The position numbers were made by a program, and so were the translations under genes. 64,000 nucleotides of DNA from Pseudomonadales bacterium (GTDB taxonomy: Bacteria; Pseudomonadota; Gammaproteobacteria; Pseudomonadales; Ketobacteraceae): assembly GCA_002708905.1 (NCBI GenBank), contig PAPM01000035.1:62001-126000 (forward strand), read 5' to 3'. Under the pieces are notes generated by a model. That model saw nothing but the letters and a program-made list of their open reading frames with translations, did no database searches and was not told the DNA's origin. This document shows, in pieces, positions 1 to 8,962 of the stretch (position 1 is its first letter; each line of letters starts with the position of its first letter).

Positions 1-86
1 TGAACGGCGCCTTTTTCAGCATCATGCCCCAGGTAATCACGTCAGTCGTACTGCTTGTCATGTTACCCCCAGTCGGTAATCCTTAA
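1..86 (+). CDS. Possible C-terminus of a truncated membrane protein gene
   Basis: The frame beginning at base 3 stays open from the window edge to a TAA at 84-86. It encodes a hydrophobic tail of 27 residues with a run of V, L and M followed by PPVGNP. This would be the last part of a plus-strand gene that starts outside the window. The stretch is short enough to be open by chance, and no family can be named. It converges on the end of the atu operon. Confidence 0.3.
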   Translation, partial: NGAFFSIMPQVITSVVLLVMLPPVGNP

Positions 87-345
87 ATATGTAAGGTTTT
101 AATGTTATCTAGCGCAAAAGCACGCATGGGAACGTGAGCAGAAGTGGATCAAAACCGCGAGATATCCCAACAGGTAGATGGGTGAAAATACGCACCCTAA
201 AAATTAATTGATGGGTTTTTGACTTGTTATCCACTCTTTATTTGCGTTGGCGTACGATAACCTCAAGGGCCGCTTGGTTCAAGCCTTTGAGGTCTAAAAG
301 TAGGCGTTTGGGGCGCCTTGATACGTGGTATCAGAAGCGGCCCTG
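87..345. other. Intergenic region between convergent genes, with inverted repeats
   Basis: No gene is visible. Two inverted repeats stand out: one with arms of the form ACCTCAA..TTGAGGT near 258-292, and TGATAC/GTATCA near 319-333. They lie just beyond the stop of the last atu gene and could form transcript-end hairpins for the minus-strand operon. Neither is followed by a convincing T-run, so this is not a confident terminator. Confidence 0.35.
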
Positions 346-2307
346 TCAAGTCGGCTCTGATACCGGGTTTTCCTCTGAAATCAATAGGATAAGCTGACGG
401 GCTTTGAGTTGGTCGCCAACATTTGCAGCGACTTTGTTGACCGTTCCCGCGACGCTTGCCTTCAATTGGTGCTCCATCTTCATCGCTTCCACCACTGCTA
501 CTACGTCACCTGGACTCACGCAATCTCCAGGACTGACCTGAATGGCCACCAGATTTCCGTCCATCGGTGCAAGTACGCTGCCTGACCCTTTTTGGGAGGC
601 TTTTTCCGATGGGGCGTGGGTGATGTCTTTGAAGCGATAGCTGTGATTTCCGTCGTCGAGATAGATTAGGTTATCTACCTGATAGAAATGCATCGTCCGA
701 GTGACAGACGGCTTACCGTTCTCCATTTCCGTGACTTTCGCTTGCTGACCTTGGCGTTCAACTTTCAGTCGGGTGTGTTCTCCAGCGCAGGATATGGTGA
801 TGATTTCACAGCCCTTAACCTGGTAAAGCCAGCTCGAATCCCCGTTACTCAATCTCACCCGGGACCCCGTACCCAACGCGCAGTGGCTATTGATAACATG
901 GAGCAGGGCTGCGGCTATCTTGGCCGCGGCTTGTTGCGAGGCGGCATCGGCAGCCTGCCAATGACCCTGGTGTTCAGCAATGAAACCGGTTGTCGCTGCG
1001 CCCGCTTTGAACTGGGGATGTCCGATCAACTGTTTGAGAAACCCTCGGTTGGTTTGGGTACCCAGCAGCACAGTGTTGGTGAGGGCGCGGTCAAGTTTGC
1101 GAATGGCGGTGGCGCGGTCTGGGCCATGGGCAACGATTTTGGCCAGCATGGGATCGTAGAACGGACTGATGGTACTACCGCTGCGAATGCCGCTGTCGTT
1201 TCGGATGCCCGGTTGGTTATCGGTCTGCCAGAAATGTACCGGTCCTGTTTGCGGCAGATAATTCTGGTAGGCTTCTTCGGCGTAAAGTCGCACCTCGATG
1301 GCGTGGCCCTGCAATGGGATCTGATCCTGCGTTAGAGGGAGAGCTTCACCTGCTGCGACCCGCAGTTGCCACTCTACCAGATCCTGACCGGTGATCATTT
1401 CCGTTACCGGATGTTCCACCTGCAAACGGGTATTCATTTCCAGAAAATAGAAATGGCTTTGCTCATCCACCAGAAATTCAACGGTACCTGCGCCGACATA
1501 ATCACAGAGTCTGGCGACTTTTACTGCCGCTTCGCCCATGGTTTGACGCAGTGCATCCTTGATGAAAGGGGAAGGCGCTTCCTCAATCACTTTCTGGTGG
1601 CGGCGTTGTACTGAGCAATCCCGTTCCCACAGGTAGACGCAGTTACCATGCTGGTCGGAGAAGATCTGGATCTCTATATGACGCGGGTTGATGATGGCTT
1701 TTTCCAGAATCAATTCGCCATTGCCGAAGGCGTTCTCGGCCTCGGAACGTGCCGATTGCAGCTCGGATTGAATCTGGGTCAGGTCCTCCACCAGTCTCAT
1801 ACCACGACCACCACCACCGGCCGACGCCTTGATCATCAGGGGTGTTCCAATTCGTTCGGCTTGCGCTGATAACGTTTCCAATGACTGATCGGCGCCATCG
1901 TAGCCGGGCACGGTGGGCACACCTGCTTTTTCCACCGCAAGTTTGGATTGGCGTTTTGATCCCATCAGTTTGATGGCAGAGGAGGGTGGTCCGATAAAAC
2001 AGATACCGTTTTCCTCGCAGGCGGCTGCGAACGCGCTGTTTTCCGATAAAAAGCCGTAACCGGGGTGAATAGCGTCGGCGCCCGTGGCTTTTGCAGCCTG
2101 AATAATATTCTCTATCTTTAAATAGGATGCACCAACCGGGGCAGGTCCAATATGTACGGCTTCGTCGGCCTGCTGCACGTGCATTGCATCAGCGTCAGCA
2201 TCGCTGTAGACGGCTACTGTGTAGTAACCCATCTTTTTTGCAGTTGCGATTACCCGCACGGCTATTTCACCGCGATTGGCTATTAAGATTTTATTGAATT
2301 CAGTCAT
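346..2307 (-). CDS. atuF: Geranyl-CoA carboxylase, biotin-containing alpha subunit (AtuF)
   Basis: Biotin carboxylase plus biotin carrier subunit of an acyl-CoA carboxylase, 653 residues. The N-terminal biotin carboxylase/ATP-grasp region shows NRGEIA at 11-16 and the glycine-rich ATP loop KASAGGGGRGM at 160-170. It also has the active-site signature EMNTRLQVEHPVTE. The C-terminal biotinyl domain carries AMKM at 608-611, with K610 as the expected biotin site. The 3-methylcrotonyl-CoA carboxylase alpha subunit (LiuD) looks the same at this level. The assignment to geranyl-CoA comes from the neighbouring atuA-E genes. It is the last gene of the operon and is separated from atuE by 79 bases that hold a 15-bp tandem repeat. 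The product should pair with the beta subunit at 4422-6038 to carboxylate geranyl-CoA to isohexenylglutaconyl-CoA. Confidence 0.88.
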   Translation of the reverse strand: MTEFNKILIANRGEIAVRVIATAKKMGYYTVAVYSDADADAMHVQQADEAVHIGPAPVGASYLKIENIIQAAKATGADAIHPGYGFLSENSAFAAACEENGICFIGPPSSAIKLMGSKRQSKLAVEKAGVPTVPGYDGADQSLETLSAQAERIGTPLMIKASAGGGGRGMRLVEDLTQIQSELQSARSEAENAFGNGELILEKAIINPRHIEIQIFSDQHGNCVYLWERDCSVQRRHQKVIEEAPSPFIKDALRQTMGEAAVKVARLCDYVGAGTVEFLVDEQSHFYFLEMNTRLQVEHPVTEMITGQDLVEWQLRVAAGEALPLTQDQIPLQGHAIEVRLYAEEAYQNYLPQTGPVHFWQTDNQPGIRNDSGIRSGSTISPFYDPMLAKIVAHGPDRATAIRKLDRALTNTVLLGTQTNRGFLKQLIGHPQFKAGAATTGFIAEHQGHWQAADAASQQAAAKIAAALLHVINSHCALGTGSRVRLSNGDSSWLYQVKGCEIITISCAGEHTRLKVERQGQQAKVTEMENGKPSVTRTMHFYQVDNLIYLDDGNHSYRFKDITHAPSEKASQKGSGSVLAPMDGNLVAIQVSPGDCVSPGDVVAVVEAMKMEHQLKASVAGTVNKVAANVGDQLKARQLILLISEENPVSEPT

Positions 2308-2316
2308 CTCGCCTGT

Positions 2317-2386
2317 TCCAGAAAGCCATTACCTAGAAAACTGTTGTCCAGAAAACCGTTGTCTAGAAAATCACTGCTCAGAATAA
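2317..2386. repeat. Five 15-bp tandem repeats between atuE and atuF
   Basis: The element AGAAA (AGAAT in the last copy) recurs at 2320, 2335, 2350, 2365 and 2380, exactly 15 bases apart. The surrounding bases follow the loose pattern YCYAGAAAACCRTTG. The array fills almost the whole gap between the atuE stop and the atuF start. Its function is unknown. It could affect translation coupling or length variation, or simply be a neutral minisatellite. Confidence 0.8.
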
Positions 2387-3220
2387 TTAGTCCGCCCACG
2401 TGGGTAGTCGCTTTTGTACAAAGGCCAGCGTACCCTCAGCACCTTCTTCACTCTTGACCGCCGCTGCAAAGTCGCGGGCCGCTCCATCCAGCAGGGTATC
2501 CATTTCTATAGTGCCCACCTGATGCAACAAACTCTTGGTGACGCGGTTGGCGTGGGGCGCCGCGCGTCGTACCTTGCCAAGCACTTTTTCCAGGGTGTCG
2601 TCGATAGCTTGTTTGTTGTCGCAGAGGTAGTGGGCAATGCCCAGGCGCACGGCTTCTTCGCCATCAAAACGCTCGCCCAGTAGCGCCAAACGGCGGGCTT
2701 GGGTTAAGCCCACACGGGTTACTACGAAAGGCGCAATCTGCGCGGGAACCACGCCCAGTCCGGTCTCAGGTAAACCGAACTGGGTGTCTTTGGCCACGAT
2801 GGCCACGTCTGAGACACAGGCCAGGCCAAAACCGCCGCCGAGTACAGCACCTTCCAAGATGGTGATGACAACGCAAGGGATTTTATCGGCACGGTTAATC
2901 ATCTGGCCGAAGGCGCGATTCAAGGTGTAGAAAGCATCTTGGGCATTGTTGGTTTGTGCCGCCTGGGCGCGTGCGCCAGCCATGTCCTTGATATCGCCAC
3001 CTGCACAAAAGTGTCCGTCAACACCCCGCAAAACCAAGGCGCGAATAGATGGCGTGGTACTGACGTGGTCAAAAACCTGGTTCAACTCCTGTACCATTTT
3101 CAGGCTCATGGCGTTGCGGGCCTGGGGTCGGTTCAGGGTTACGAACAAGGTGAATTCCTGCTGCTCGACGATTAATGTTTCCAGCTTCAGGGTTTGTTGG
3201 CGGGTTGAGTCAAGGCTCAT
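2387..3220 (-). CDS. atuE: Isohexenylglutaconyl-CoA hydratase (AtuE), crotonase family
   Basis: Enoyl-CoA hydratase/isomerase family protein of 277 residues. It would add water to isohexenylglutaconyl-CoA in acyclic terpene breakdown. Visible motifs are RPQARNAMS near 33-41, the CoA/oxyanion segment HFCAGGDI near 70-77, and the second segment VLGGGFGLACVSD. The first catalytic Glu of classical crotonases (GGGxE) is replaced by Gly. The second Glu is present in FGLPETGLG. As far as I recall, methylglutaconyl-CoA hydratases of the LiuC type share this arrangement. The start codon overlaps the stop of atuD as ATGA, which indicates translational coupling. Substrate assignment rests on the operon. 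Confidence 0.85.
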   Translation of the reverse strand: MSLDSTRQQTLKLETLIVEQQEFTLFVTLNRPQARNAMSLKMVQELNQVFDHVSTTPSIRALVLRGVDGHFCAGGDIKDMAGARAQAAQTNNAQDAFYTLNRAFGQMINRADKIPCVVITILEGAVLGGGFGLACVSDVAIVAKDTQFGLPETGLGVVPAQIAPFVVTRVGLTQARRLALLGERFDGEEAVRLGIAHYLCDNKQAIDDTLEKVLGKVRRAAPHANRVTKSLLHQVGTIEMDTLLDGAARDFAAAVKSEEGAEGTLAFVQKRLPTWAD

Positions 3221-4383
3221 TGTTTTGCCCCAGGGAAAATGCCCATGGTTTTGCAGATGATGCCCAGCATGACTTCATCAGCGCCGCCGCCGATGGAGGC
3301 CAGACGGCTATCCCGGTAGGAGCGGGACACCAGGTTATCCCACATATAGCCCATGCCCCCCCAATATTGCAGGCAGCTGTCGGTGACTTCCCGCGCCAGG
3401 CGACCGGCTTTCAGCTTGCACATGGAAGCGAGCTGCAAAGCGTGTTGTGGATTGGCATCATTGATATATTGCTCGCAGGTGCCGTACACCAACGCCCGCA
3501 AGGACTCTATTTCGGTTTGCAGCTCGGCGAAGCGGAAGTGGATGACTTGGTTATCAATCAGTTTCTGGCCAAAGGCATCCCGTTGCTGGGTGTATTCGAT
3601 GGTGGCCTTAATAACGGAGTCCAGTCCGCCGATGGCATTGGCTGCACCCCACATGCGCTCTTCCTGGAACTGCATCATCTGAATCATAAAACCCTGGCCT
3701 TCTGCGCCAATCAGATTACGCTGGGGTACTTTGACGTTGTCAAAAAACACCTGTGCGGTGTCTGATGAACGCATGCCCAGTTTATCCAGCGGTTGCGACA
3801 GGCTGATACCGGCTGCGTCCCTGGGCACTAAAATCAGTGATTTGTTTTTGTGTTTGGCTTCGTCACTGGTGTTGGCCAACAGGCAATACCAATCGGCCTG
3901 GGTGGAGTTGGTGATCCACATCTTGCTGCCGTTAATGACGTAATCGTCGCCTTGTTTGGTGGCACGGGTTTTGATGTTGGCCACGTCAGAACCAGCACCC
4001 GGTTCGCTCACGGCAATAGAGGCCACCATTTCGCCTTTAATGGCAGGCACCAAATACTCTTTGCATAGATCCTCGTTACCGAAGCGGGCCAATGCCGGGG
4101 TTGCCATATCAGTTTGCACACCGATGGCCAGGGGAACACCACCACAATGGGCGCGTCCGAACTCTTCTGCCGCTACCAGGTTGTAGGAATAATCCAGACC
4201 CATGCCGCCGTATTGTTCCGGTTTGCTGATACCCAATAAACCCAGATCCCCCAGCTTTTTGAAAAGTGCGTGGGCGGGGAAGGGGGGGTGTTGTTCCCAC
4301 TGTTCCACATTGGGGTTGATTTCGTTATCCACAAAATTGCGCACAGTGCGGCGCAGTTCTTCGTGTTCCTGGGTGAATTGCAT
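3217..4383 (-). CDS. atuD: Citronellyl-CoA dehydrogenase (AtuD), acyl-CoA dehydrogenase family
   Basis: FAD-dependent acyl-CoA dehydrogenase of 388 residues. It would oxidise citronellyl-CoA to geranyl-CoA and pass electrons to ETF. The family segments AVSEPGAGSD (124-133) and NGSKMWITN (151-159) are present. The usual C-terminal catalytic segment YEGT is replaced by GGGA. A Glu lies instead at 241-242 in QEERMWG, the helix-G place used by isovaleryl-CoA and long-chain dehydrogenases. This fits a branched acyl substrate. The gene sits 38 bases after atuC and overlaps atuE by 4 bases. An isovaleryl-CoA dehydrogenase could look similar; the atuA/atuB context favours AtuD. Confidence 0.87.
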   Translation of the reverse strand: MQFTQEHEELRRTVRNFVDNEINPNVEQWEQHPPFPAHALFKKLGDLGLLGISKPEQYGGMGLDYSYNLVAAEEFGRAHCGGVPLAIGVQTDMATPALARFGNEDLCKEYLVPAIKGEMVASIAVSEPGAGSDVANIKTRATKQGDDYVINGSKMWITNSTQADWYCLLANTSDEAKHKNKSLILVPRDAAGISLSQPLDKLGMRSSDTAQVFFDNVKVPQRNLIGAEGQGFMIQMMQFQEERMWGAANAIGGLDSVIKATIEYTQQRDAFGQKLIDNQVIHFRFAELQTEIESLRALVYGTCEQYINDANPQHALQLASMCKLKAGRLAREVTDSCLQYWGGMGYMWDNLVSRSYRDSRLASIGGGADEVMLGIICKTMGIFPGAKQ

Positions 4384-4421
4384 GATCGGGTTCCTCTCAA
4401 AAATTATAAAATCTTACGCAG

Positions 4422-6038
4422 CTAGAGTCGTGCCACGCCGAAGCTGTTGTTCTGTAGTTGTCGTGCCTTGGCTTCTTTTTGTGTGTCCAGAACAAAGGCC
4501 AGTATGGAACGGGTGTCCCGTGGATCAATGATGCCGTCGTCCCACAGGTGGGCTGTGCCGTAGAGGGCGGTGGATTGCTTTTCCAGATTGATGGCGGTGG
4601 TCTGCTCCAGCATATCCAGTACTTTCTCATCGGGTTCCATACCCATGGCACGCTGCTTTTGTTCAGCGACGATGCGGAGCACCTTGCCGGCCTGGGCGCC
4701 ACCCATCACAGCGGTTTTATTGTTGGGCCAGGCGAAAATAAAATGGGGGTCCAAACCGCGGCCGCACATCGCATAGTTGCCCGCGCCGTAGGAGCCACCC
4801 ACCACCACAGAAAATTTGGGTACGCGGGCATTGGCCACAGCCTGAATCATTTTGGAGCCATGCTTGATAATGCCGTTGCTTTCGGATTCCGTGCCCACCA
4901 TAAAACCGGTTGTGTTATGTAAGAACAACAGTGGCACTTGCTTTTGATCACAGAGTTGAATGAACTGTGCCGCTTTGGTGGCACCGGCAGTGGTAATGGG
5001 GCCGTTGTTACCGATGACACCCAGGGTGTGTCCGTGAATTTCGATCCAGCCACATACAGTCTGGCTGTCGTATTCGTTTTTGAAGTCCAGAAAATCGGAG
5101 TCATCCGCTATGCGCAGTATTATTTCGCGGCAATCATAAGGGCGTTTGGCGTCATTGGGTACTACACCCAATAATTCCTCCGCATCGTAGCGGGGCGGCT
5201 TGAACTCTTTCTTGCGGAAAACCGGCAGTTGTTCCTGCCAGGGGATTTTCTTCATCACTTCCCGGGCCAGGCGAATGCCATCGGCATCGTCTTCTGCCAG
5301 ATATTCGGCTGTACCCGCAGTATAGGCATGCAGTTCAGCTCCTCCCAGGGATTCGTCATCGGCGATTTCACCGGTGGCTGCTTTCAATAAAGGAGGGCCA
5401 GCCAGAAACATCTTGGTGCGGTTGCGCACGGCAATGATGTAATCCGACAGTCCGGGTTGATAGGCACCACCGGCGGTCGCATTACCATGCACTACTGTAA
5501 TCTGAGGTATCCCTGCGGCTGAGAGACGTGCCTGATTGGCAAAACTGCGGGCACCTTCCACAAAAATTTCACCGGCGTAGTTGAGATTGGCGCCACCGCT
5601 TTCCGACAGCGTTAAGACAGGTAATTTGTTTTGGGCCGCAATCTCATGCAAGCGCAAAGATTTGTGCAGACCAGCCGGGGATATCGTGCCACCCTTGATC
5701 GCGCTGTTGTTGGCCACCACCAGGCAACGCGCACCGGCAACATAGCCAATGCCGGCAATAATACCGCCGCCGGCTGTACTGCCGTCTTTATCGTCATGCA
5801 TCTGGTAGCCGGCCAGGGACATCAATTCCAGAAACGGGGAACCCGGGTCCAGCAGGTGCTCAATCCGTTCCCGTGGCAACAGTTGGCCCCGCTTTTCAAA
5901 TTTTGGGCGTGCCTTTTCTTCGGTGGTTTTTACCTTATCTTCAATGGCACGGAATTCGGCAACCAGCTGCAACATGTACTCGCTGTTGGCCTTGAACTCA
6001 TCACCATTTACATTCAGTTCGCTTTCCAGGATCGGCAT
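4422..6038 (-). CDS. atuC: Geranyl-CoA carboxylase, carboxyltransferase beta subunit (AtuC)
   Basis: Carboxyltransferase subunit of a biotin-dependent acyl-CoA carboxylase, 538 residues, the usual length for MCC/GCC beta chains. The N-terminal half carries the CoA-binding crotonase-like core GGGIIAGIGYV near 91-101, LVVANNSAIKGGT, and LSESGGANL. The C-terminal half shows NNTAGFM-type sequence (HNTTGFMVG), GSYGAGNYAMCGR and the carboxybiotin-contact region FAWPNNKTAVMGG. It works with the AtuF biotin subunit encoded at the end of the same operon. It follows atuB by 2 bases. The methylcrotonyl-CoA paralogue LiuB is the main alternative; context with atuA, atuB and atuD favours geranyl-CoA. Confidence 0.87.
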   Translation of the reverse strand: MPILESELNVNGDEFKANSEYMLQLVAEFRAIEDKVKTTEEKARPKFEKRGQLLPRERIEHLLDPGSPFLELMSLAGYQMHDDKDGSTAGGGIIAGIGYVAGARCLVVANNSAIKGGTISPAGLHKSLRLHEIAAQNKLPVLTLSESGGANLNYAGEIFVEGARSFANQARLSAAGIPQITVVHGNATAGGAYQPGLSDYIIAVRNRTKMFLAGPPLLKAATGEIADDESLGGAELHAYTAGTAEYLAEDDADGIRLAREVMKKIPWQEQLPVFRKKEFKPPRYDAEELLGVVPNDAKRPYDCREIILRIADDSDFLDFKNEYDSQTVCGWIEIHGHTLGVIGNNGPITTAGATKAAQFIQLCDQKQVPLLFLHNTTGFMVGTESESNGIIKHGSKMIQAVANARVPKFSVVVGGSYGAGNYAMCGRGLDPHFIFAWPNNKTAVMGGAQAGKVLRIVAEQKQRAMGMEPDEKVLDMLEQTTAINLEKQSTALYGTAHLWDDGIIDPRDTRSILAFVLDTQKEAKARQLQNNSFGVARL

Positions 6039-6040
6039 GG

Positions 6041-6919
6041 TTACGAATTCTCGTCGGTGTTAAACAGGTCTGGAATGACTTCACGATGGAAACCGTCGAA
6101 GGGTTTGCTGCGGTTATGTGGTTGCAACGGCATGATGGCCACATTGCCCTGGGACGCAGCACCATCAATACGGATGGTGGTACCGCTGATAAAGGCGGCG
6201 GCGTCACTCAGCAAATAGCAGATGGCAGAGCTGACTTCTGCTTCATTGCCCATGCGACCCAGTGGCACCGCTGCGCGCAGGGTTTTGATCACGCTTTTGA
6301 AACTGTCCGGATACGTATCCATGCCGCTGGACGTGATCCAGCCCGGTGCCACCGCGTTGACTCGCACTCCGGCGCCACCCCATTCATAAGCTGCTGTTTG
6401 AGTGAAGTTCACCATGCCGGCTCGCGCTGCACCGGAGTGTCCCATGCCGGGCATGCCGTTCCACATATCAGCAACGATGTTCACAATGGAGCCGCCCCGT
6501 TGTGACATGGATTGATTGAACACTTCCCGGGCCATAAGAAAGCCGCCGGTGAGGTTGGTGGCAATCACCGCGTCCCAACCTTTTTTACTGATCGCCAATA
6601 ATGGGGAAGGGAACTGGCCGCCGGCATTATTCACCAAACCGTGAATACAGCCTTGATCTTTCACGATGGTACTGACTACGGCTTTTACAGCATCTTCGTC
6701 CCGGATGTCGCAGCTGTGATAATCGCAACGGCCACCGTCTTCTACAATTTCGGCATGCACTTTTTCCAATTTTTCAGTTTTGCGGCCCACCAGGGTTACG
6801 TGGGCCCCCAACGAGGCAATTTCATGGGCGGTACAGCGGCCGATACCGCTGCCGCCACCGGTAACAATGATGGTTTGATCCTTGAACGTGTCCGCCTTGA
6901 AAACAGAACGGTATCCCAT
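6041..6919 (-). CDS. atuB: Short-chain dehydrogenase/reductase family protein (AtuB)
   Basis: Rossmann-fold SDR of 292 residues. The nucleotide-binding motif TGGGSGIG lies near 21-28 and VNNAGG near 96-101. At the active-site position the sequence is HSGAARAG, so the classical Tyr-x3-Lys pair reads Ser and Arg. This resembles 2,4-dienoyl-CoA reductase-like SDRs, which lack the catalytic Tyr. The gene lies 4 bases after atuA and 2 bases before atuC, so it is an operon member. Its exact step in terpene catabolism is not settled. A role as an acyl-CoA oxidoreductase for an unsaturated or hydroxylated intermediate is inferred. Confidence 0.82.
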   Translation of the reverse strand: MGYRSVFKADTFKDQTIIVTGGGSGIGRCTAHEIASLGAHVTLVGRKTEKLEKVHAEIVEDGGRCDYHSCDIRDEDAVKAVVSTIVKDQGCIHGLVNNAGGQFPSPLLAISKKGWDAVIATNLTGGFLMAREVFNQSMSQRGGSIVNIVADMWNGMPGMGHSGAARAGMVNFTQTAAYEWGGAGVRVNAVAPGWITSSGMDTYPDSFKSVIKTLRAAVPLGRMGNEAEVSSAICYLLSDAAAFISGTTIRIDGAASQGNVAIMPLQPHNRSKPFDGFHREVIPDLFNTDENS

Positions 6920-6923
6920 GGTA

Positions 6924-8723
6924 CTAATCCTGACTAGTTTGAAGTGATTGGTAGAGTGCTTCGTTTACCGGAACCGGGAAATCCAGCAGTTGTTGGGCAT
7001 AAGCCTTGCCCTGAGGATCGATTCTCAAACTGCAGATTCCGCCGCCGCCCAGGCTGTTTTCCAGCAGGAAATTGATGGCATTCAGGCCGGGTAAGGCCCA
7101 GGCTTTTACCTTGGGTTCGCTGTCAAAGGTATGCGCCATGTATTGGCCAACGGATTCGGTTGTGAGGGCGGCTTTGATGTAGGGCAGGTATTTTTCATGG
7201 CGGGCGATGACACCGATATTCGCGTGATTACCCTTATCCCCGCTGCGGGCCCAGGCCAGTTTTACCAGGGGAACAGTGATTGTGGCATCAGTAAGCTCGC
7301 TCAGGTAAATTTCCGGATTTTGTTCCACAAAAGGGTGATCGATATGATCAGGTGTTACCCTGATCTTCTTACCTTCCAGTTCAGCACTCACCTCAATATC
7401 GGCTTTCGGCACCAGACAGGAAAACAATCGAATCACCGGAGACACTTTGGGGCGACCGCCTACAATGCCGGTGATCCCCGGTGCCATCCCGGTGGCAGCT
7501 TGGGCAATTTCCCGGGAAAAAAATTCCAACGCTTTTTTGTTCGGATGGGTGGCAGCGATTTTTACTACTACTTCGCGCGGGGATTGAGCGCGTTTGTTGG
7601 CACCGTAGGTGGCTTCCGTTCCGAGGATTTCCACATGGGTTTTGCTGAAATCCCCAAGGCCTTTTTCCTGCAACAAACCACTGGTTTTCTTTAACAGCGC
7701 GTTGCTCACCCGTTGCGCCTTGCGGTCAGCGTCAATGCCCGCCAGCACGAATGATGCTGTGATGCGAAAGCCATCCGGGTAGGTTGCAGAGACTTTATAG
7801 TGGCCGGTGGGGGCAGCACCTTTGGCGCCTTCCACATGAACCCGATCAGGAGCAATCTGCGCCAAAGTTACATTGGTAAAATCACAGATGACATCCGGCA
7901 AATAGTAGGCATTTGGATTGCCGATTTCATACACCAATTGTTCCGCGACGGTGGCTTTGGTTACCAGTCCGCCGGTGTTGTCCGGCTTGCATACGTCAAA
8001 TGATCCGCTTTCATAACATTCCACAATGGGAAAGCCCATATTGTGATAATCCGGAACGCTTTCCCAATCGGTGAAGTTGCCGCCGGTGCATTGGGCGCCG
8101 CATTCAATAATGTGTCCCGCCAGACTACCCTGGGCGAGCTTGTCGTAATCCTCCCAGCTCCAGCCGAATTCATGAACCAGGGGGGCCAACACCAGGGCGC
8201 TGTCCACTACGCGGCCGGTTATGACAATGTCGGCACCGGCTTCCAACGCGGCAACGATTGCGGGTGCTCCCAGGTATGCGTTCATGCTCACCAGGAAAGG
8301 CGGCATCTCTGCGCCGCTGAACATCTCTTTTGTGCCTTGTTTTTGCAGGTCGGATACCATCGGCATCAGGTCATCACCCGTCACCACCGCCACCTTTAAG
8401 CCAAGCCCCGCTTTCTGTACCAGGCCGCGGATTGCATCGGCACAACTTTGTGGATTCATACCACCCGCATTGGTAATGATTTTGGTGCCCTTAGCGGCTA
8501 TTTCCGGTAGCAGGGGGGCCATCACGCTGGTTACGAAGTCGGTGGCGAAGCCGGCTTTGCTATCTTTCATGCGCATCCCGGCCATGATGGACATGGTGAT
8601 CTCAGCGAGGTAATCGAACACCAGATAATCCAGGTCAGCCTGGCGAAGCAACTGAGCTGCTGCGCTCTCGGTATCGCCCCAGAAAGCGGCGGCACAGCCG
8701 ATTTTTATGGTTCTTGTAGCCAT
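6924..8723 (-). CDS. atuA: Acyclic terpene utilisation protein AtuA (DUF1446)
   Basis: First gene of the atu operon, 599 residues, matching the usual AtuA length. The large N-terminal DUF1446 part shows the family segments [11 protein letters not shown] near 8-18, [12 protein letters not shown] near 33-44 and [23 protein letters not shown]-terminal AtuA-like domain follows, with [13 protein letters not shown] near 492-504. The protein is required for growth on citronellol/geraniol in pseudomonads, but its reaction is not established. It is the signature gene that separates atu clusters from leucine (liu) clusters. The start at 8723 is followed divergently by a TetR regulator 239 bases away. 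Confidence 0.9.
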   Translation of the reverse strand: MATRTIKIGCAAAFWGDTESAAAQLLRQADLDYLVFDYLAEITMSIMAGMRMKDSKAGFATDFVTSVMAPLLPEIAAKGTKIITNAGGMNPQSCADAIRGLVQKAGLGLKVAVVTGDDLMPMVSDLQKQGTKEMFSGAEMPPFLVSMNAYLGAPAIVAALEAGADIVITGRVVDSALVLAPLVHEFGWSWEDYDKLAQGSLAGHIIECGAQCTGGNFTDWESVPDYHNMGFPIVECYESGSFDVCKPDNTGGLVTKATVAEQLVYEIGNPNAYYLPDVICDFTNVTLAQIAPDRVHVEGAKGAAPTGHYKVSATYPDGFRITASFVLAGIDADRKAQRVSNALLKKTSGLLQEKGLGDFSKTHVEILGTEATYGANKRAQSPREVVVKIAATHPNKKALEFFSREIAQAATGMAPGITGIVGGRPKVSPVIRLFSCLVPKADIEVSAELEGKKIRVTPDHIDHPFVEQNPEIYLSELTDATITVPLVKLAWARSGDKGNHANIGVIARHEKYLPYIKAALTTESVGQYMAHTFDSEPKVKAWALPGLNAINFLLENSLGGGGICSLRIDPQGKAYAQQLLDFPVPVNEALYQSLQTSQD

Positions 8724-8746
8724 CGGAGATGTAGGCTCCCTCTAGT

Positions 8747-8775
8747 TAGTAGTCCTATGTGTAGTAGTCCTGTGT
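8747..8775. repeat. Two tandem copies of a ~15-bp unit upstream of atuA
   Basis: TAGTAGTCCTATGTG is followed directly by TAGTAGTCCTGTGT, one substitution apart. It lies in the atuA leader, between the operator-like palindrome and the atuA start. No function is evident. Confidence 0.6.
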
Positions 8776-8825
8776 ATTGCAGTCCGCGTCTGGTGCTTGG
8801 CGTTTTATTGTAGGTTCGTTACACT

Positions 8826-8843
8826 ACCAAGCAAGCGCTTGGT
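8826..8843. promoter_or_regulatory. Palindromic operator candidate between atuA and atuR
   Basis: The sequence ACCAAGC-AAGC-GCTTGGT is a perfect 7-bp inverted repeat with a 4-bp spacer. It lies inside the 239-bp divergent gap between atuA and the TetR-type gene. Size and symmetry are typical of TetR-family operators, and the position suits autoregulation plus control of atuA-F. Binding by the neighbouring regulator is inferred from position. Confidence 0.65.
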
Positions 8844-8962
8844 TTGTAAAGTGTTCAGCTATCCATTTTCAGATATTGTCTGGAAATTTGTGAGGTGCTG
8901 GGGTAAAACGCATCTCTACTTCAGTAAAGTAGGCAACTACTTGAAAATACAGGTTTTGATGA

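Noticed and set aside
688-1869. Several plus-strand frames of 73-215 codons opposite atuF
   Set aside because: They lie fully inside a clear biotin carboxylase gene and encode no recognisable domain.
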